Source: Ophiostoma sp. CBS 140.51
Taxonomy: Eukaryota; Ascomycota; Sordariomycetes; Ophiostomatales; Ophiostomataceae
Direction: 5' to 3'
NCBI GenBank assembly: GCA_029298735.1
Contig: JANSLP010000125.1
Coordinates: forward strand, 1 to 64,000
DNA length: 64,000 nt
A model generated the notes under the pieces. It saw only the letters and a list, made by a program, of their open reading frames with translations. It was not told the origin of the DNA and did no database searches. A program made the translations under genes and the position numbers. The stretch's first letter is position 1; the number at the start of each line of letters is the position of its first letter. Below are positions 27,364 to 39,169 of this stretch, in pieces.

Positions 27364-27956
27364 GGTCCTCCCCTTCACGATCAATAAGGGTATCACTGGC
27401 ATTCGATCTGTGGTTCCTTGGTCTCAGGTCTCATGTTTTTGGTCCCGTTTATCGCTTGTGCTCACGTTTGGCCCCCAACCAGGATTGGTCGACGGGACTG
27501 GACTGGTGCATTATGTGTTGTGCATGCCAGTATGGGAAGTGGGAGTGCCATCGAACCCTTCAAAGTCCCATCCATCGTGCATCGCTTCTGTGAGACGTTG
27601 CTGATCGTGCATGTTTATTTGCCCTCTTTTCTTTTTCTTTCTGTGATCCTTTTTATGTCAATCTTTTGTCGTTTCTGTATTTTTCCAATTACGTTTGTCC
27701 CTTTCGCTTCACTTCAGCTTGTATCTTTGACAAGTTACTCCACACCCAGCCCGGCAGCCTCTGGCGACTCTTGTGATCGGTTGTACAGATGTACATGCAC
27801 ATATCTGGTGTAATTTTATTTTGACCTTCAAGCATGTTTCTTGACCGCTACTATCACAACCTTTGTTTGTCCATATTGCCCCATGAGTTGTTCGAGTGCT
27901 TTTCTCGTGTTCGAGTGCTCACATTCTGTTTTTGTCATTGTTTCCATTTTTTCGTG

Positions 27957-28035
27957 TATTTTTTTTTTAATATAATTCTTGTCATTTTTAATTTTTAATT
28001 TTAAAATAAACAATAATTCTCATATTATCACTATT
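27957..28035. other. AT-rich island
   Basis: About 80 nt consist almost wholly of A and T, including repeated TTTTTAATTTTTAATTTT and AAATAAACAATAA stretches, inside a much more GC-rich surrounding. Such islands can be replication or matrix-attachment sites, nucleosome-free regions or transcript ends. Nothing here decides between these. Confidence 0.5.
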
Positions 28036-31000
28036 TCTATATCCTCTTCTTGACATCACTTGCCATACTTTGATCTGGAACCTAATTTTGGCCTTTTGGA
28101 CCCTTCTCGACCTCGACTAGGACTTTCCTCTTCTGTTATGAAAGTAGTTTAGCCACAGCGTCATTTTGACCTCAGGTTGTCTTCCCTTCTGCCCTGAGTT
28201 TTGAGATGGATGCCTTCCTGTTCGTCAGTCCTGTCCTTCGACCCATTCTCCATGGACCCGTTTTCTTCTTCCTTCTTCTTCCATCATGTAACACTCGATC
28301 ACCAACGTCTGCCCGATCGTAGCCGCAAGCCTCTGAGCCTCCACGAAAGCCACTCTATCTATTACAATCACACCCCTCCCCGGAGCACAGGTACAGAAAC
28401 GTCGTAGCATGCCCCCTTCTTTTCTGATCCTTTGTATTTTGTTTCGTACATGCTAATCCAACTCCCGGATCCATCGCCTTGGGTCTGTGGTCATCCGAAG
28501 CTTTATTGTCTTGGCCCAGACCAGGCCTGGCCTGGTTTTGGCTGCTGTTGGCCTTGGCCCTGGCCCTGTTGCCCCAGATCATTGTGTCTGTGCCTTTCAT
28601 CTGTATTGAAGGCTTTCTTTAGGTTGCCCCTAGCTGTCCCAAACTGTCACAAAACGTCCTAAGCACTTGTGTAGTGGCCGGGCCTGGCCCCAAGCCACAA
28701 TCCTACAGTATTGCCTAGTCTGGTATTATCCAGGACGACAACAGACCATTTACGCCAATTTGCGACGTAGTTGCTCTGGATTTTGATATTTGCTCCGTGT
28801 CTTTCTGTTCTGCCAAGACTTGTCTATTTGAGTTGTGCAGATATATATGTACGCATATATCTTACTCTGCTCAAAGTACATACGTTACGAATGTCGCCCT
28901 CGGGCCTGGGCTGTTTAAGACTAATCGCCATAGATCGGCCAGCTTCGCAGAATGAAGCAAGCACATGCGACCGGTTTGGGACTGACAGACACACCATCTC
29001 TCACTCTGTTGGCCGGTCGTGTGAGCCCTATTAGGCACATGGAAAAACACCATGGGAAAACGTGGGACATTGACATTGGGACAATTAGGAGAGGCGAGAC
29101 CGTCAGAAATGCTAACAGCCAGAGGCAAATAGCAAATGGCAAATAGCAAATCACAAATAGATGGCTCGAAAAATAGGACAAGACCAAAATACAGAGTATG
29201 GAGTACAAACTATCTCTTTGCTTGTAACAAACCACAGAAATATGGAGCACCAAGTAGGTAGTGCAAACTGCGCCGCACTAGCGAATCAGCATAGGGGAAT
29301 GACAGCAACCGGGACAAGCAAAAGAAGAAAAAAAGAAACATGCGCGCGCATCCGCCCTCTTGGACGTTCGCAAGGGCCCGCTCTATCTCGATCTGGCTGC
29401 GATCTGGCCCGTTTGGGCAGCTCAAATTAAGAAGAGCCCCTTATCAGGAAACCCAAGAAACTCAAGAAATCAAGAAAAGGGCCCAAAGGGGAAAAAAGGA
29501 AAACAAGACCATGGGGAGTGTCGGAAACTTTTGCAATGGTGGGCTTGGCAAAGAAACTCAGCCCGGTTTGTATTTTACTTTCTTTCTCGTCTTTTCTCTT
29601 TGAGCTCCTCCGCCCATATCACCGCTTGTTGTTGGTTTTGCCTTTTTGCCTTTTCTTTACAGGTATACTTTTATCACCTGCAGGGGTAGCGTTGTCGTCG
29701 ACGTGCCACCGTGCCACCGCGCGTGGCTTTCTTTTCGGGGTCGTGTCGTTGAGCCGTTGGGGGTCTGGTTCGACGGTCGAGAGTCGAATCCTCCTCCTGG
29801 TACGAAGTATGTGCAGACGTGTGAATGTGTCGACGTGTGTGTTGGAATTGGGGCTACTAGCCGTTGCCACCTGGTCCTCGTGGCCTGGCCAGGCCGGACC
29901 AGGTCAGAGCTTTTCTGTTAGATGAGATCTGTTGCCTTTTTTCGACACAATATTAAGATACAATTACTACTATGATATATTGCTACATATAAAGTACACA
30001 CATTCGAGATAGGCTTGTATGTCACCCTCCAGATCAACTTCTCACCCGAATGCCAAGACTCAGGCTGGGCCACACCTCCCGCCGTGTCGGTTTGGGGAAG
30101 ATGTGCTCTTTTTTGGGAGTTTTGACTGTTTGATTTTCCCCTAGTGCCGGTTTTCACTATGCAACTAACAGCGTAAGTTTTTTGTATTTTCTTTAGTGTT
30201 CTTCTGGTGGACTCTGGCCGCAAAGCCGTTACTCAGAGAATGGCACGCCCTTCTCTCCCACTCCGTATTCTTTTCTGGTAACGCTCTCCGTACGAGTACA
30301 AGTATTGCAGATTTGTTGGCCGTGTCTGTTCACATTTGGCGCCTGTTAGCTTCTCCTCTTCTTGAATTAATTATTTTATTTTATTTTAATTCTTTCAATG
30401 GGGGTTCTCTGGCTCGAACTACCTCGTTACCCACCCGAGCCACCCCTCCTCCAACTTTGATTCTGTCAGCTCGACTGACCGTGCTACGACGTGCGACTAG
30501 ACTAACCAGGAGCCAGCTAACTAACCACCCGCAAGGATCCTTGCCATTCGTCATTTCTCTTATCCTGGTCGCTTTTATTACGTTGTATTGTGTTATTGAT
30601 AAACGGCCGGCCCATTGCTGGATCTCTGGCCCGGTATTGGCACCATTGGTCTTGAACGTTTCTCTGGGGACCGCGTCTCGTTGGTCTTCTTTTCTAGCGT
30701 CGTTTTCCGTTCTTCGTTCCTGTTTCTTTTCCTGGCGGCTTCCTGTTTTAGCATTTGGCTTGACTTTGGGCAAGCTTGCGTCGTTTTCCCTTCTTTTTTT
30801 TTCTTCCTTTTCTTTGGTCGGCCCCTTCTCTTTGGTTCCTCTTGATATTTCCCCCATTTCTGGCTCATAACGACGCCTCGACGCCAAATCGACACCACAA
30901 CTTCACGTACCCCGACGTCTTTTGCACACACTGCACACTACACACTTCTCTTTCCCTAACCACGCGGCGTGCCCCATCTTCCCGTAGCTTCGTGCACCCA

Positions 31001-31619
31001 GAAGCTCGACCCCCCTTTATGAAGTTAGTGGTAGTTGTCGGAGCGTCGTTGGTTCGCGGATGTGGTTCACAAGCTACTTTCAGTTCTACTGAGGTCTCTG
31101 ATCGGCTTGGCTGTCTGTTGGTAGTTTCTCGATTTTGCTTTCTTTTTTCTGTCGCTCTTTGGGCCTGGATATGCAAAGGTTCTTGACCCAGACACAGACA
31201 CAGTCCTGGTCGGGCGGGCTCACATGCACGTGTAGAGGACGTGCAGGAAAAGAAAGAAGGGTGCAGATGCAAAAGCAGGTGCAGAAGCAGAAACAAACGT
31301 AACCCTACCAAGCCAAGTTGAAGGCCTATTTGCGACGGCTCGCGCATTGTTTCTTACCAACAGCGTTACTCCTGATCCCCTGCCTGTTTCTCAGCTTCCC
31401 AGCCCATTCCACACCGACCCCGTTTGCATTCCTATTCCCCCATTGCTCTTTTCCATCTTACCTGCTCACGTTGCCCATCCCACACGAGTGATCCCACATC
31501 TGTTCAGTGGTCTGTCCCAACCCAACACCCCCTCGGTCTTGTCCCATCATCGTCGCCCTGTCTTTGTCGTTGCATGGTGCATCTGCCGCCTGGCCCCGGC
31601 CCAACATAATTAACAGAGC

Positions 31620-31647
31620 TTGTGCGTTGTGCGTTGTGCGTTGTGCG
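31620..31647. repeat. 7-bp tandem repeat (TTGTGCG)4
   Basis: Four perfect TTGTGCG units are followed by TGTACAT. A period of 7 would shift frame if copy number changed, but no gene overlaps it. Confidence 0.9.
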
Positions 31648-33840
31648 TGTACATATCTCAGTACACAATGATCCATGTGTCCTCGTGTTGTAATCCAGCC
31701 GAGCTGTAGCTGTCTTCATTTGGGGCTTCTGACTTTGGAACTTTCGCCGTTTTAGCTCTCGTGTGTGGCTCGTTCCTTTTTGCGGCCTGGCCTTGCGGTA
31801 TTTCCACGGCTGCATGCGTTGGTGCGGTATGGTCCAAAATTACGTCGTACTCGAAAGGTGTGAGCAAAACATGTCAACCAGCACAACTGCCACCAGCTCG
31901 ATACTTCGTACATATACATTCTTTATCTGTGTCCACCTACGACATCCTTCATACGTCTGTGTCCGTCGGTGCGTCTGTGGGCGTCGATTTCCCAGGCGGA
32001 TGGGTTCTTTAGATCGATTCATTTCTTATTCCGTCCCCATATTTTTTGCTCTTCTTGAGACGCCCTTCTCTATCTCCCCTTCTTTCTTCTTCTCTTCTCT
32101 TTCCTTCGAGGCATGTTTCAACGGCTTACAACCTGTCTCATTGCACTATTTTGTCCTTGTTTTATTTTTTTTATTTGATTGCCGGGAGCACGCATCGGCT
32201 TGTTTCTTTGGTACACGCCCCCTCCCCACCTTTTCCCTCCCCTCTTTCTTTTCGCACTCCTCTCCTCCACTTTTGTTTTGCCTTCTTTTCCCGCACACTC
32301 ATCTAGTCGCGCATCAGTTCGCACAACCAGTCGCTTTTCTCTTCGCTCACATCACTGATCGAGAAAAATAAGAGCTTCCACAAGAGCTCCATATCCGTTC
32401 TGCTCCATCTCCTTTAATCCTCTAAACAAACTCCTCCTCAGTCACCATTGTCCACTGCTTGTCCACCTTGGACTTTGCTTGCACGCCCAGAGCCCACTCT
32501 TTCCCAAGCTCTCCTTGAGCTTCCCTGCTTTTTTTTCTTTGCTTCTTTTAATTCTGGTTCGCAACAACTCTCCACTCTCCAACCTCCACCTCCTTTTCTC
32601 TGGAGCTCTTTGGGCCTTCTTTTGCCAGCAATAAGCGCCCAGTGCCCGGTGTGAGGGAGAGACAGAGAGGGGCATGCGCGCCTGTCCGGTTTCCGTTTTG
32701 TTCCATATACTGCTGTGCAAGTCGTTGTCGTGAAGAAGTGGGTTCTGTACGAGTACACAGATGTCACTGTCAGTCAGAAAAGCTGTCACGGACATCTATC
32801 ATCCATCGCCTACCGCTTGTCATCGGCCGACCATCGTCCGCCCATTGGTGATGCCTCTGCTAGCAGCGGCCTGCCATCGCCCATCGCCGCCGCCACAGCC
32901 GTCTCTGACCCTTCTGCCGTCCTGGCCGACGACTCCGCGGATAGACGCGCAACGCCCAAAGCGCGGGGTTGACCGGACACGCAATATGCACATGGCGGCA
33001 CAGGGGGATCAATAACAATTTAACGACAAAAAAGAGACCAAAAAAACGTGTGGGCGACAAGCCACCCATACGCTACCAGGGGCCACCAAACCCGGAGAAG
33101 ACAGGAGACAGTTGCTTTGAATGAGGCACGCGGCAGAGGCAAAAAAGAAACGAGTCGTGCCAGTCGTGGTCAAAGAGAGCCAAAGCTACTGAACACAAGT
33201 CGGTACAAGTCCCAAGTCCCAAGGGAAGAAAAGGGAGCTAGTCACGACTTGCGCGCGGCGGAGCATCCAGTTTAATAGCTAAGGAAGGCAAGAACAACTG
33301 CCACCTGGTAGGGGCACCTGCATGCAAAGACACGAAAGACACCAAACTGCCAGAGAGGGCAGGTGCGAAGAATAGCAACAACAACAAACGCACACATAAA
33401 GCACAGGAAAGCAAAGGATACGCAAGGCAGGCACGGCCGGCCTAATCGACAGGACCAACCCCGCTGCTAAATTCATAAAAAAAGAAAAGAAAAGAAAAAA
33501 GAAGGCGAACAAAAGGGCCAAAAGAAAATACAGACCAACAATAAGGCACCAGAGGCGAAACGGGCCAAAACGGCCAAAAAAGAAGTCAATAGGGCCAAAA
33601 GTCCAAAGAGACCAAAGTTTAAAAGCCCAAAAAACCAAAAGACCAACCCAGAAGACTGGAGCGTCAAAACGGCGTACAGCTGCACGTCTGCGAGTATATC
33701 ATCTCTGTAATTCAGGACCCCACACACCCTGACGACACTTGCAAAACTTGTCGAATCTCCACTGGCAGCTACTGAGTGCTCATGTGCTTCTCCTCTGACT
33801 GTTCTCATATATAGCCCATTCAAACCTTGCCCGATCTTAG

Positions 33841-35090
33841 AGTTGCTCTTGCCTTGGGCCATCTCTCCAGGCCCTAGTCCGTTGTCCCTTCGCTCCTTCC
33901 CCCAGGACCTCGTTAACTCTTTCTCGAACACCGTTCGCTCTTTCCTTGTCAGAGCCGACTGTGGTTGTTTTGTTGCATTTTCTCTATTTTTCTCTATTTT
34001 CACGTTTCATTGGCAGAGTTGTTGGTCGCTCTTGCCTCTTTGCGACATCTCTCTGGTCGCTCCTTCCCCAAAAACCCAACAATCCTATTTTGCCTTCTTT
34101 TGTTGTAGCCTTTCGGTCGGTTTTTGGGGCTGTTACGCGACTGGGCGGCACCTTCCTCTTGTTTGTGTTTTTCCCTCTTTCCTTCCTGCTCACATTCTTT
34201 GCCCTCCCTATTGTCGTTCGCTCTTGCCTTATTCTCTCGTCTACATTATTCTCTTCTCATCCCCTTCGCCCCCTTTCTAATTCTACTCTCGGTTTTCTAC
34301 TCTCTATTTTCTGTCCTCTATTCTCTATTTCTATTTCTATTTCTCGCCCGCCCACTCCTTCTCCTCCCCCCATCCTCCTCGACTTTCACAACTTTGGATT
34401 TTCCTCGTCGACAACCTGCCAAGGGGGCCCTCTCCTGCGTCTTTTTCTACTCCCCACGTTGTCGTTTTGCCATATCCAACCCCCCGTCCCGCAGAACTAA
34501 GCCAGACTACAGTCGACTTTTTCTGCTTTTTCTGCTTCCTGAGGTCGCCTTTCTCTTATTTTCTGACTCTTATTCTCTTATTCCCTTGTTTTCCTCGCCC
34601 TCGACACAGACTTTCTCGTCCCTCCTTCCCCGCGCCAGAAAAAACCAAAAAAGCCAAAAAGGCCAAAAACATCACTCGGAAACGCAACGGACGACACACA
34701 TCTCCCGCTCCTTAGCTCTTTTAACTGCCAGCTTCGTCACTCTTTTATCAACGTTGGGGCCATCTTTCGTGTTTTTTTTTTTTGGATTTCGAATTTCTGA
34801 CTTGGGTGTGTGTGCTTTTCCCCGTCCCCTTCTTGTTCCCGCCAGCCTTCAGCCTTGGCTGTTGTTTATTTTCTATCTTGTTCGATTTATTCGAGTTTAT
34901 GTTTCTCTCTCTCTCTCTTTTGTTCTTCTTCTCTTTTCTTACTCTTTTCTTTTGGTGTCGTGTTTCGTAGTGACTCGAGCCGCTTTCCTCGAGCTCCCCA
35001 ACTTTTCAAGTCTTCTCTTGAAAGAGGGAAACAAGGATCTTCGGGCCTCGTCTCGAGCCGCGCGCGTTCCGCGTGTGAGAGGAGAGAGTC
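33841..35090 (+). promoter_or_regulatory. CT-rich leader/promoter of the ankyrin regulator
   Basis: For about 1.25 kb before the ATG at 35091 the + strand is dominated by C and T (for example repeated TCTATTT at 34310-34345 and a CT dinucleotide run at 34903-34918). In filamentous fungi such tracts mark transcription starts and long 5' UTRs of regulated genes. A long frame across 34124-35119 exists only because of this bias, has no ATG at its start and overlaps the true start codon in another frame. An upstream ORF lies within at 34899-34970. Confidence 0.55.
34899..34970 (+). promoter_or_regulatory. upstream ORF, 23 codons, hydrophobic
   Basis: The nearest ATG upstream of the main start (35091) is at 34899. 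It opens 23 codons ending in TAG at 34968-34970, encoding a strongly hydrophobic peptide beginning MFLSLSLLFFF. If the transcript starts upstream, as the CT-rich leader suggests, ribosomes would meet this uORF first and must reinitiate 120 nt further on. A role in translational control is inferred from position only. Confidence 0.4.
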
Positions 35091-38000
35091 ATGGCGCCAG
35101 CGAACCCCACGGTTCGTGAGCTGGACGGCGGTTCCAGCGTGGGCGCTGGCTCCGGCGGCAGCGGAAGTGGTGGTGGCAGCAGCGGCAAAGCCGGCGGAAA
35201 AGGTAGTAGCACCGTCCCGGGACGCATTGGCCGGCCGCCGCAATGGACGAGCACGCGTTCACGGAAGCTGGTGCGGCTGTACATGTATTCAACACTGTCG
35301 GTCGACAAGATCCTCAAGGTGCTGGAGGACGATGTTTTCAAGCCAAGGTAAGCAACAAACAAGCAAACCATGCGTGAATGAGCTCCATAAGACGAATCGA
35401 CGGCAAAATGAGAAAACTGCGGCGAAATTACGGCGAAACTGCGGCAAAATCGACAAGACGCAGAAAATCTGGCAGTTGACCGACAATGTCAACAAATCGG
35501 AAACTCACGAGGCTGTGAGAGCCTCAGAGACCAGGGCAGCGTTTATTCACATTCATTTGCGACGACAGGAAAAACTCGGCTCAGAAGACCATTCACAACA
35601 TGCTGGACCACGATCCGCGGTATTTGCGCCCCGAATCGCGTGAGGACATGAACCAGCGCGTCAAACTGCTGGCAGGCTCGACACAGCGTAAGCGCCGCTC
35701 ATGGAAGAAGCACGGCGAGAACCAACAGCAGCACCAGCAGCAGCAACAGAACCAGCAGCATCCGCACGCGCAATATCAGCAGCCGCCGCCCCCGCCCCCG
35801 ATGGGCCACTCCTCCGGCTACGACGACGGCATGTCCCACGGCATCAAGCCCGAGATGGGCCACGGATCCGGCCTCAGTCACCTTCCGCAGCACTCGCAGT
35901 ATCAGCACGTGCAACATCACCAACAGCATTCTCAGCACACACAGCATCAGCAGCACTCACAACACCCCGCGCATTCTTACCAGCAGCAGCTTCAGCACCC
36001 GCATCACGCCCAGCATCAGCAGCCGCAACATCACCAGCAAGCACAGCACCAGCTGCCGCCTCAGCCGCATGATCTGTCGCAGCAGTATCCCAGCCAAACA
36101 TCGCCTACGTATCTCCCGCCTCCGCAAAATCTTCACCAGCATCACCAGCAGCAGCAGCAGTCGTACAGTGATTTTTACCACACGCAGGTTCAACAGCAAG
36201 CGCCTCCGCCGCCTCCGCCGCCGCAGCACCAACAGTACCCCCTTTCTATGCAACAGATAACGACACACAACGTCCCTCCGTTTGTGGGCGGTGGTTGGGG
36301 TGGTGTGTACGATAACCAGCCACAGGCCGCAGATCCCGCGTCTCGTCTCACGATGAACAGCTCGTTCGACCTGGCACAGCACCAAACTGGCATGGCGCCA
36401 CTTCACGCACAGCAGCAGCATCCGGGCCACTCACAGCAGAATCTTCATCACCAGCATGCGCAGCACGCGCAACAGCACCAGCAGCATCCCCACGCAGCAC
36501 ACGGTCATCCGCATCACCACTACCACCCGAACGAGCACGGCGGCATCGATGGACACGGTAATCTCAGCACGCTGGCTGGCGGCATTACGAGCAGCCATTT
36601 GCCCCTGTTTGGTGAGCACCAGCGGCAACGGCGCATGAGTTCAGCAGCGCATTCGACGGATTCGGATGCGTCTTCGGATGTCAGCACGGAAACGATCCAG
36701 GATCTCAAAAACCGCCTCTCGGGCTGTTCGACGCACTATGCGAACCAAATCGCCAACTTGCTGCGCAGATTTACCATCAGCAACGGATCCGACGACCCTT
36801 CATCTCCTTCGCCTTCTGTCGTGCTTTCGGGCCCCCGCAGCGGCAGCAACGACAACGGTGCGGATCCGCACCGGATCCGGAAACTTTGGCGCCAAAAGAC
36901 GCAGAGGATCCGCAGCAGCAGTGTTAGCAGCAACAGCAGCAGCGGCAGTTTCGACGTGTTCGACAGTGACGTGGATGTGTACGGCGAGGCCGGTGAAGAC
37001 GACGACACTACGCGCCGCGGCCAGAGCAGCCACGGCGGCAGCAACCCGGCCAGTGTGAACGGCGGCGCTAGCCCCGATGGACGCGACGATGAACATGGAC
37101 GCCTTCGGAGACCTGGTGGGTTAAGATCAGGCGCATCCAAGACTACGGCATCGACGACAGCGAACGTGACGACAATTTTGGGTGCTAGCGGCAACAATGC
37201 GGGCAACCCGCGTCTTGTGCTCCCTGGCGACTTTTTCAACGCATACCAGTACCGCGACGACGCCAACTGCCCATTCCACAACAAGGAGGCTCTTATGCGC
37301 GAAGAGCAGGAGAAACGGCAGCGCCAGGCCGAGGAGGAGCAGAATGACCGGAGAGGCGGCCGGGGTGGTGCGAACGGAGCTAACGCCAAGTCTCCGCGCG
37401 AGAAGCGTTGCTGGTGTGCCATTGCGGAAGCAGTTAATGCCGTGGCTGCCGAAGACGGCTCCTTTTGGGTTCTGGCCGACGGCCGGCTCACTCCCGATGC
37501 GCAGGCCATGGTCCACGAGCCTACGCAGCAGCGTCACCAGCTGGCTCGGCGCGACCGTTTTGGCCACTCGATGCTGCACCTGTTTGCGTCCCGCGAGGGT
37601 CTGCAGATGCAGCTTCTGGCCATGGTTCTAAACTGCGATGACGCGACTCTCCTGGCGGCCAACACGGCCGGACAGACATTCCTGCATGTGTTGGCCCCCG
37701 GCTGGTTTGTGGGGCTGCACGAGCCTTATTCGCCCCTTGTTCAGCTTCTCGCTCATTTGCGGAGCCGTACGCGCCAGCCGCCAACCGGCAGCAGTGGAGC
37801 CGACGCGGCAGACGATCCGAACAGACCGGGCTCCGGCGACGCGATCGCGCACCTGATTTATGCTACAGATGTTTACGGCCGCAGCTTCTTCCACCGTTTC
37901 GGCACTTTTGTCAGCGATCCGAACGTGATCACCAACACGATCATCCAGCACTACGACCGTGCTGCGCTCTCCAGACGTGATGCGTTTGCCCATGTCCCGG

Positions 38001-39169
38001 TCGCTATAATGGGCGCGGGTGGCAGCGTTAGCAGCGGTACTGACGAGTATGGCAACTGGCAGCAGCAGTCGTCGTCGCCGACAAAGATGCACATGAAACG
38101 TCAGAGCATCCCCTCGCTGCAGTTCCTCGGCCAGACTCTCTCACCACGCTACGACGATGACCGCCAGAACCAGAACCAGACGCTTGTCGGCGGTTCTCCT
38201 TCGCCTACTGCCACGCCTGCTTTGGGCGGTGGCAACGTCCCGACTGTGTTCTTGAGCGAAGACGCCTTTATCCGCCACCACGAGTCGCTCTTGCGCACAG
38301 TCACGGCATCCGACAACAACCCGAGCGTGGAAGACCCTGAGGGCCGCAACGGATTGCACTGTTTGGCTGAGGCCATTGTCGACAAGCGCATTATGGACGA
38401 CCACCGCAATGCTCTCAGCGCTGGCCGGAAGCCACCTAAGAAGAAGACTCTCGACAAGAAGGATCCCAACGCGGTCTCCACAAGCAGTAGCAGCAGCTTT
38501 ATGAACGGCCTGCTTCTTGGTGGTGAAAGCGGCAGCGTCAGTGACGGTATCAGCAGTGGCCCGACATACAGTAGCACGAGCCCTTACATGAACAACCCGG
38601 CCCTTGGCGGCACTCAGAGTCTGCTGCACACGTCTTCTGATGGTGCGCAGATGGCCACACGTCTTCGCCTCGTCCAAGGCCTGCTGTCCCCGCCGATCGT
38701 TGTTGATGTCAACCACTACGATCGCCGTGGTCAGACCGTGCTGACCGCCTTTGTCGTACACATTGCCGACGACCAGGAGGACAAGGCCAAGAGCCTTGTT
38801 GCCATCCTCGAGACTCTGCTGTCGGCTGGTGCTCGTATTGAGGGTCGCAACCGCCGCGGCGAAACCGCTCTGCTTGTCGCCGCCCGTCTTGGCCGCAAGA
38901 TTGCCTTGACTACACTTCTCGACCATGGTGCCAATGTGCACGCCCGCGATGCCGCTGGCCGCGGTGTCCTCGACGTTCTTGACATGCAGTGCCGCCGCCA
39001 GGGCCGCAACAACGTCGCCCTCTACGGTCGTCTCGAGGCCTGCCGTGTCCTACTCACGAGCATTAAGCAGCTGCCCCTCGGTGTCAAGCAGCGCCCGACC
39101 CTGATGGACGAGTGGACCATTGTTCACCGCCGGGGACCGGAGCCTCGTGATATCACCATGGCCATATAG
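35091..39169 (+). CDS. Clr5-like DNA-binding / ankyrin-repeat regulator
   Basis: Two exons, 35091-35347 and 35569-39169, joined across a 221-nt intron (AAG|GTAAGC...GACAG|GAAAA) that restores the peptide FKPRKNSAQK, give 1285 residues. A Gly/Ser-rich start is followed at 44-122 by GRIGRPPQW, LVRLYMYSTLSVDKILKVL and TIHNMLDHDPRYLRP. This is a helical DNA-binding pattern resembling the fungal Clr5 domain, preceded by an AT-hook-like GRPP. A basic stretch near 121-131 (RKRRSWKK) may be a nuclear localisation signal. Residues about 137-410 are extremely Gln/His/Pro-rich. Ankyrin-like repeats appear at about 746-825 (FGHSMLHLFAS, GQTFLHVLA) and 1133-1233 (GQTVLTAFV, GETALLVAARLGRK, LLDHGANVHARD). 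The order fits a nuclear transcriptional or silencing regulator. Targets are unknown and the Clr5 assignment rests on pattern only. Confidence 0.85.

Larger units (their letters stand above)
14258..33840. other. gene desert, about 20 kb
   Basis: I find no frame here with the composition, motifs or splice structure of a real protein. Open frames up to about 240 codons exist (for example 15067-15792, 18083-18646, 30196-30870) but are cysteine-, serine- or phenylalanine-heavy products of polypyrimidine runs, and many lack an ATG start. The region alternates pyrimidine-rich blocks (about 17.6-18.3, 25.9-26.1, 27.6-28.1, 30.2-30.9, 31.3-32.5 kb) with purine-rich ones (19.3-19.5, 24.3-24.6, 33.4-33.7 kb). 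Several simple repeats are listed separately. I see no tRNA with both internal promoter boxes, no LTR pair and no reverse transcriptase or transposase motifs. It may be long-range regulatory DNA for the regulator at 35091, carry non-coding transcripts, or hold fast-evolving orphan genes I cannot recognise. Confidence 0.5.

Noticed and set aside
29740..29810. tRNA-like segment with GGTTCGACGG and GAGTCGAATCC
   Set aside because: No 7-bp acceptor stem, no closing T-stem pair and no proper A box could be found.
30400..30480. tRNA-like TGGCTCGGGTGGG...AGTTCGAGCC on the - strand
   Set aside because: The boxes are too close together to hold an anticodon arm, and the stems do not form.
34124..35119. 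331-codon open frame just before the ankyrin regulator
   Set aside because: It is a product of CT-rich DNA (Ser/Leu/Phe/Pro only), begins without ATG and overlaps the true start codon in another frame.
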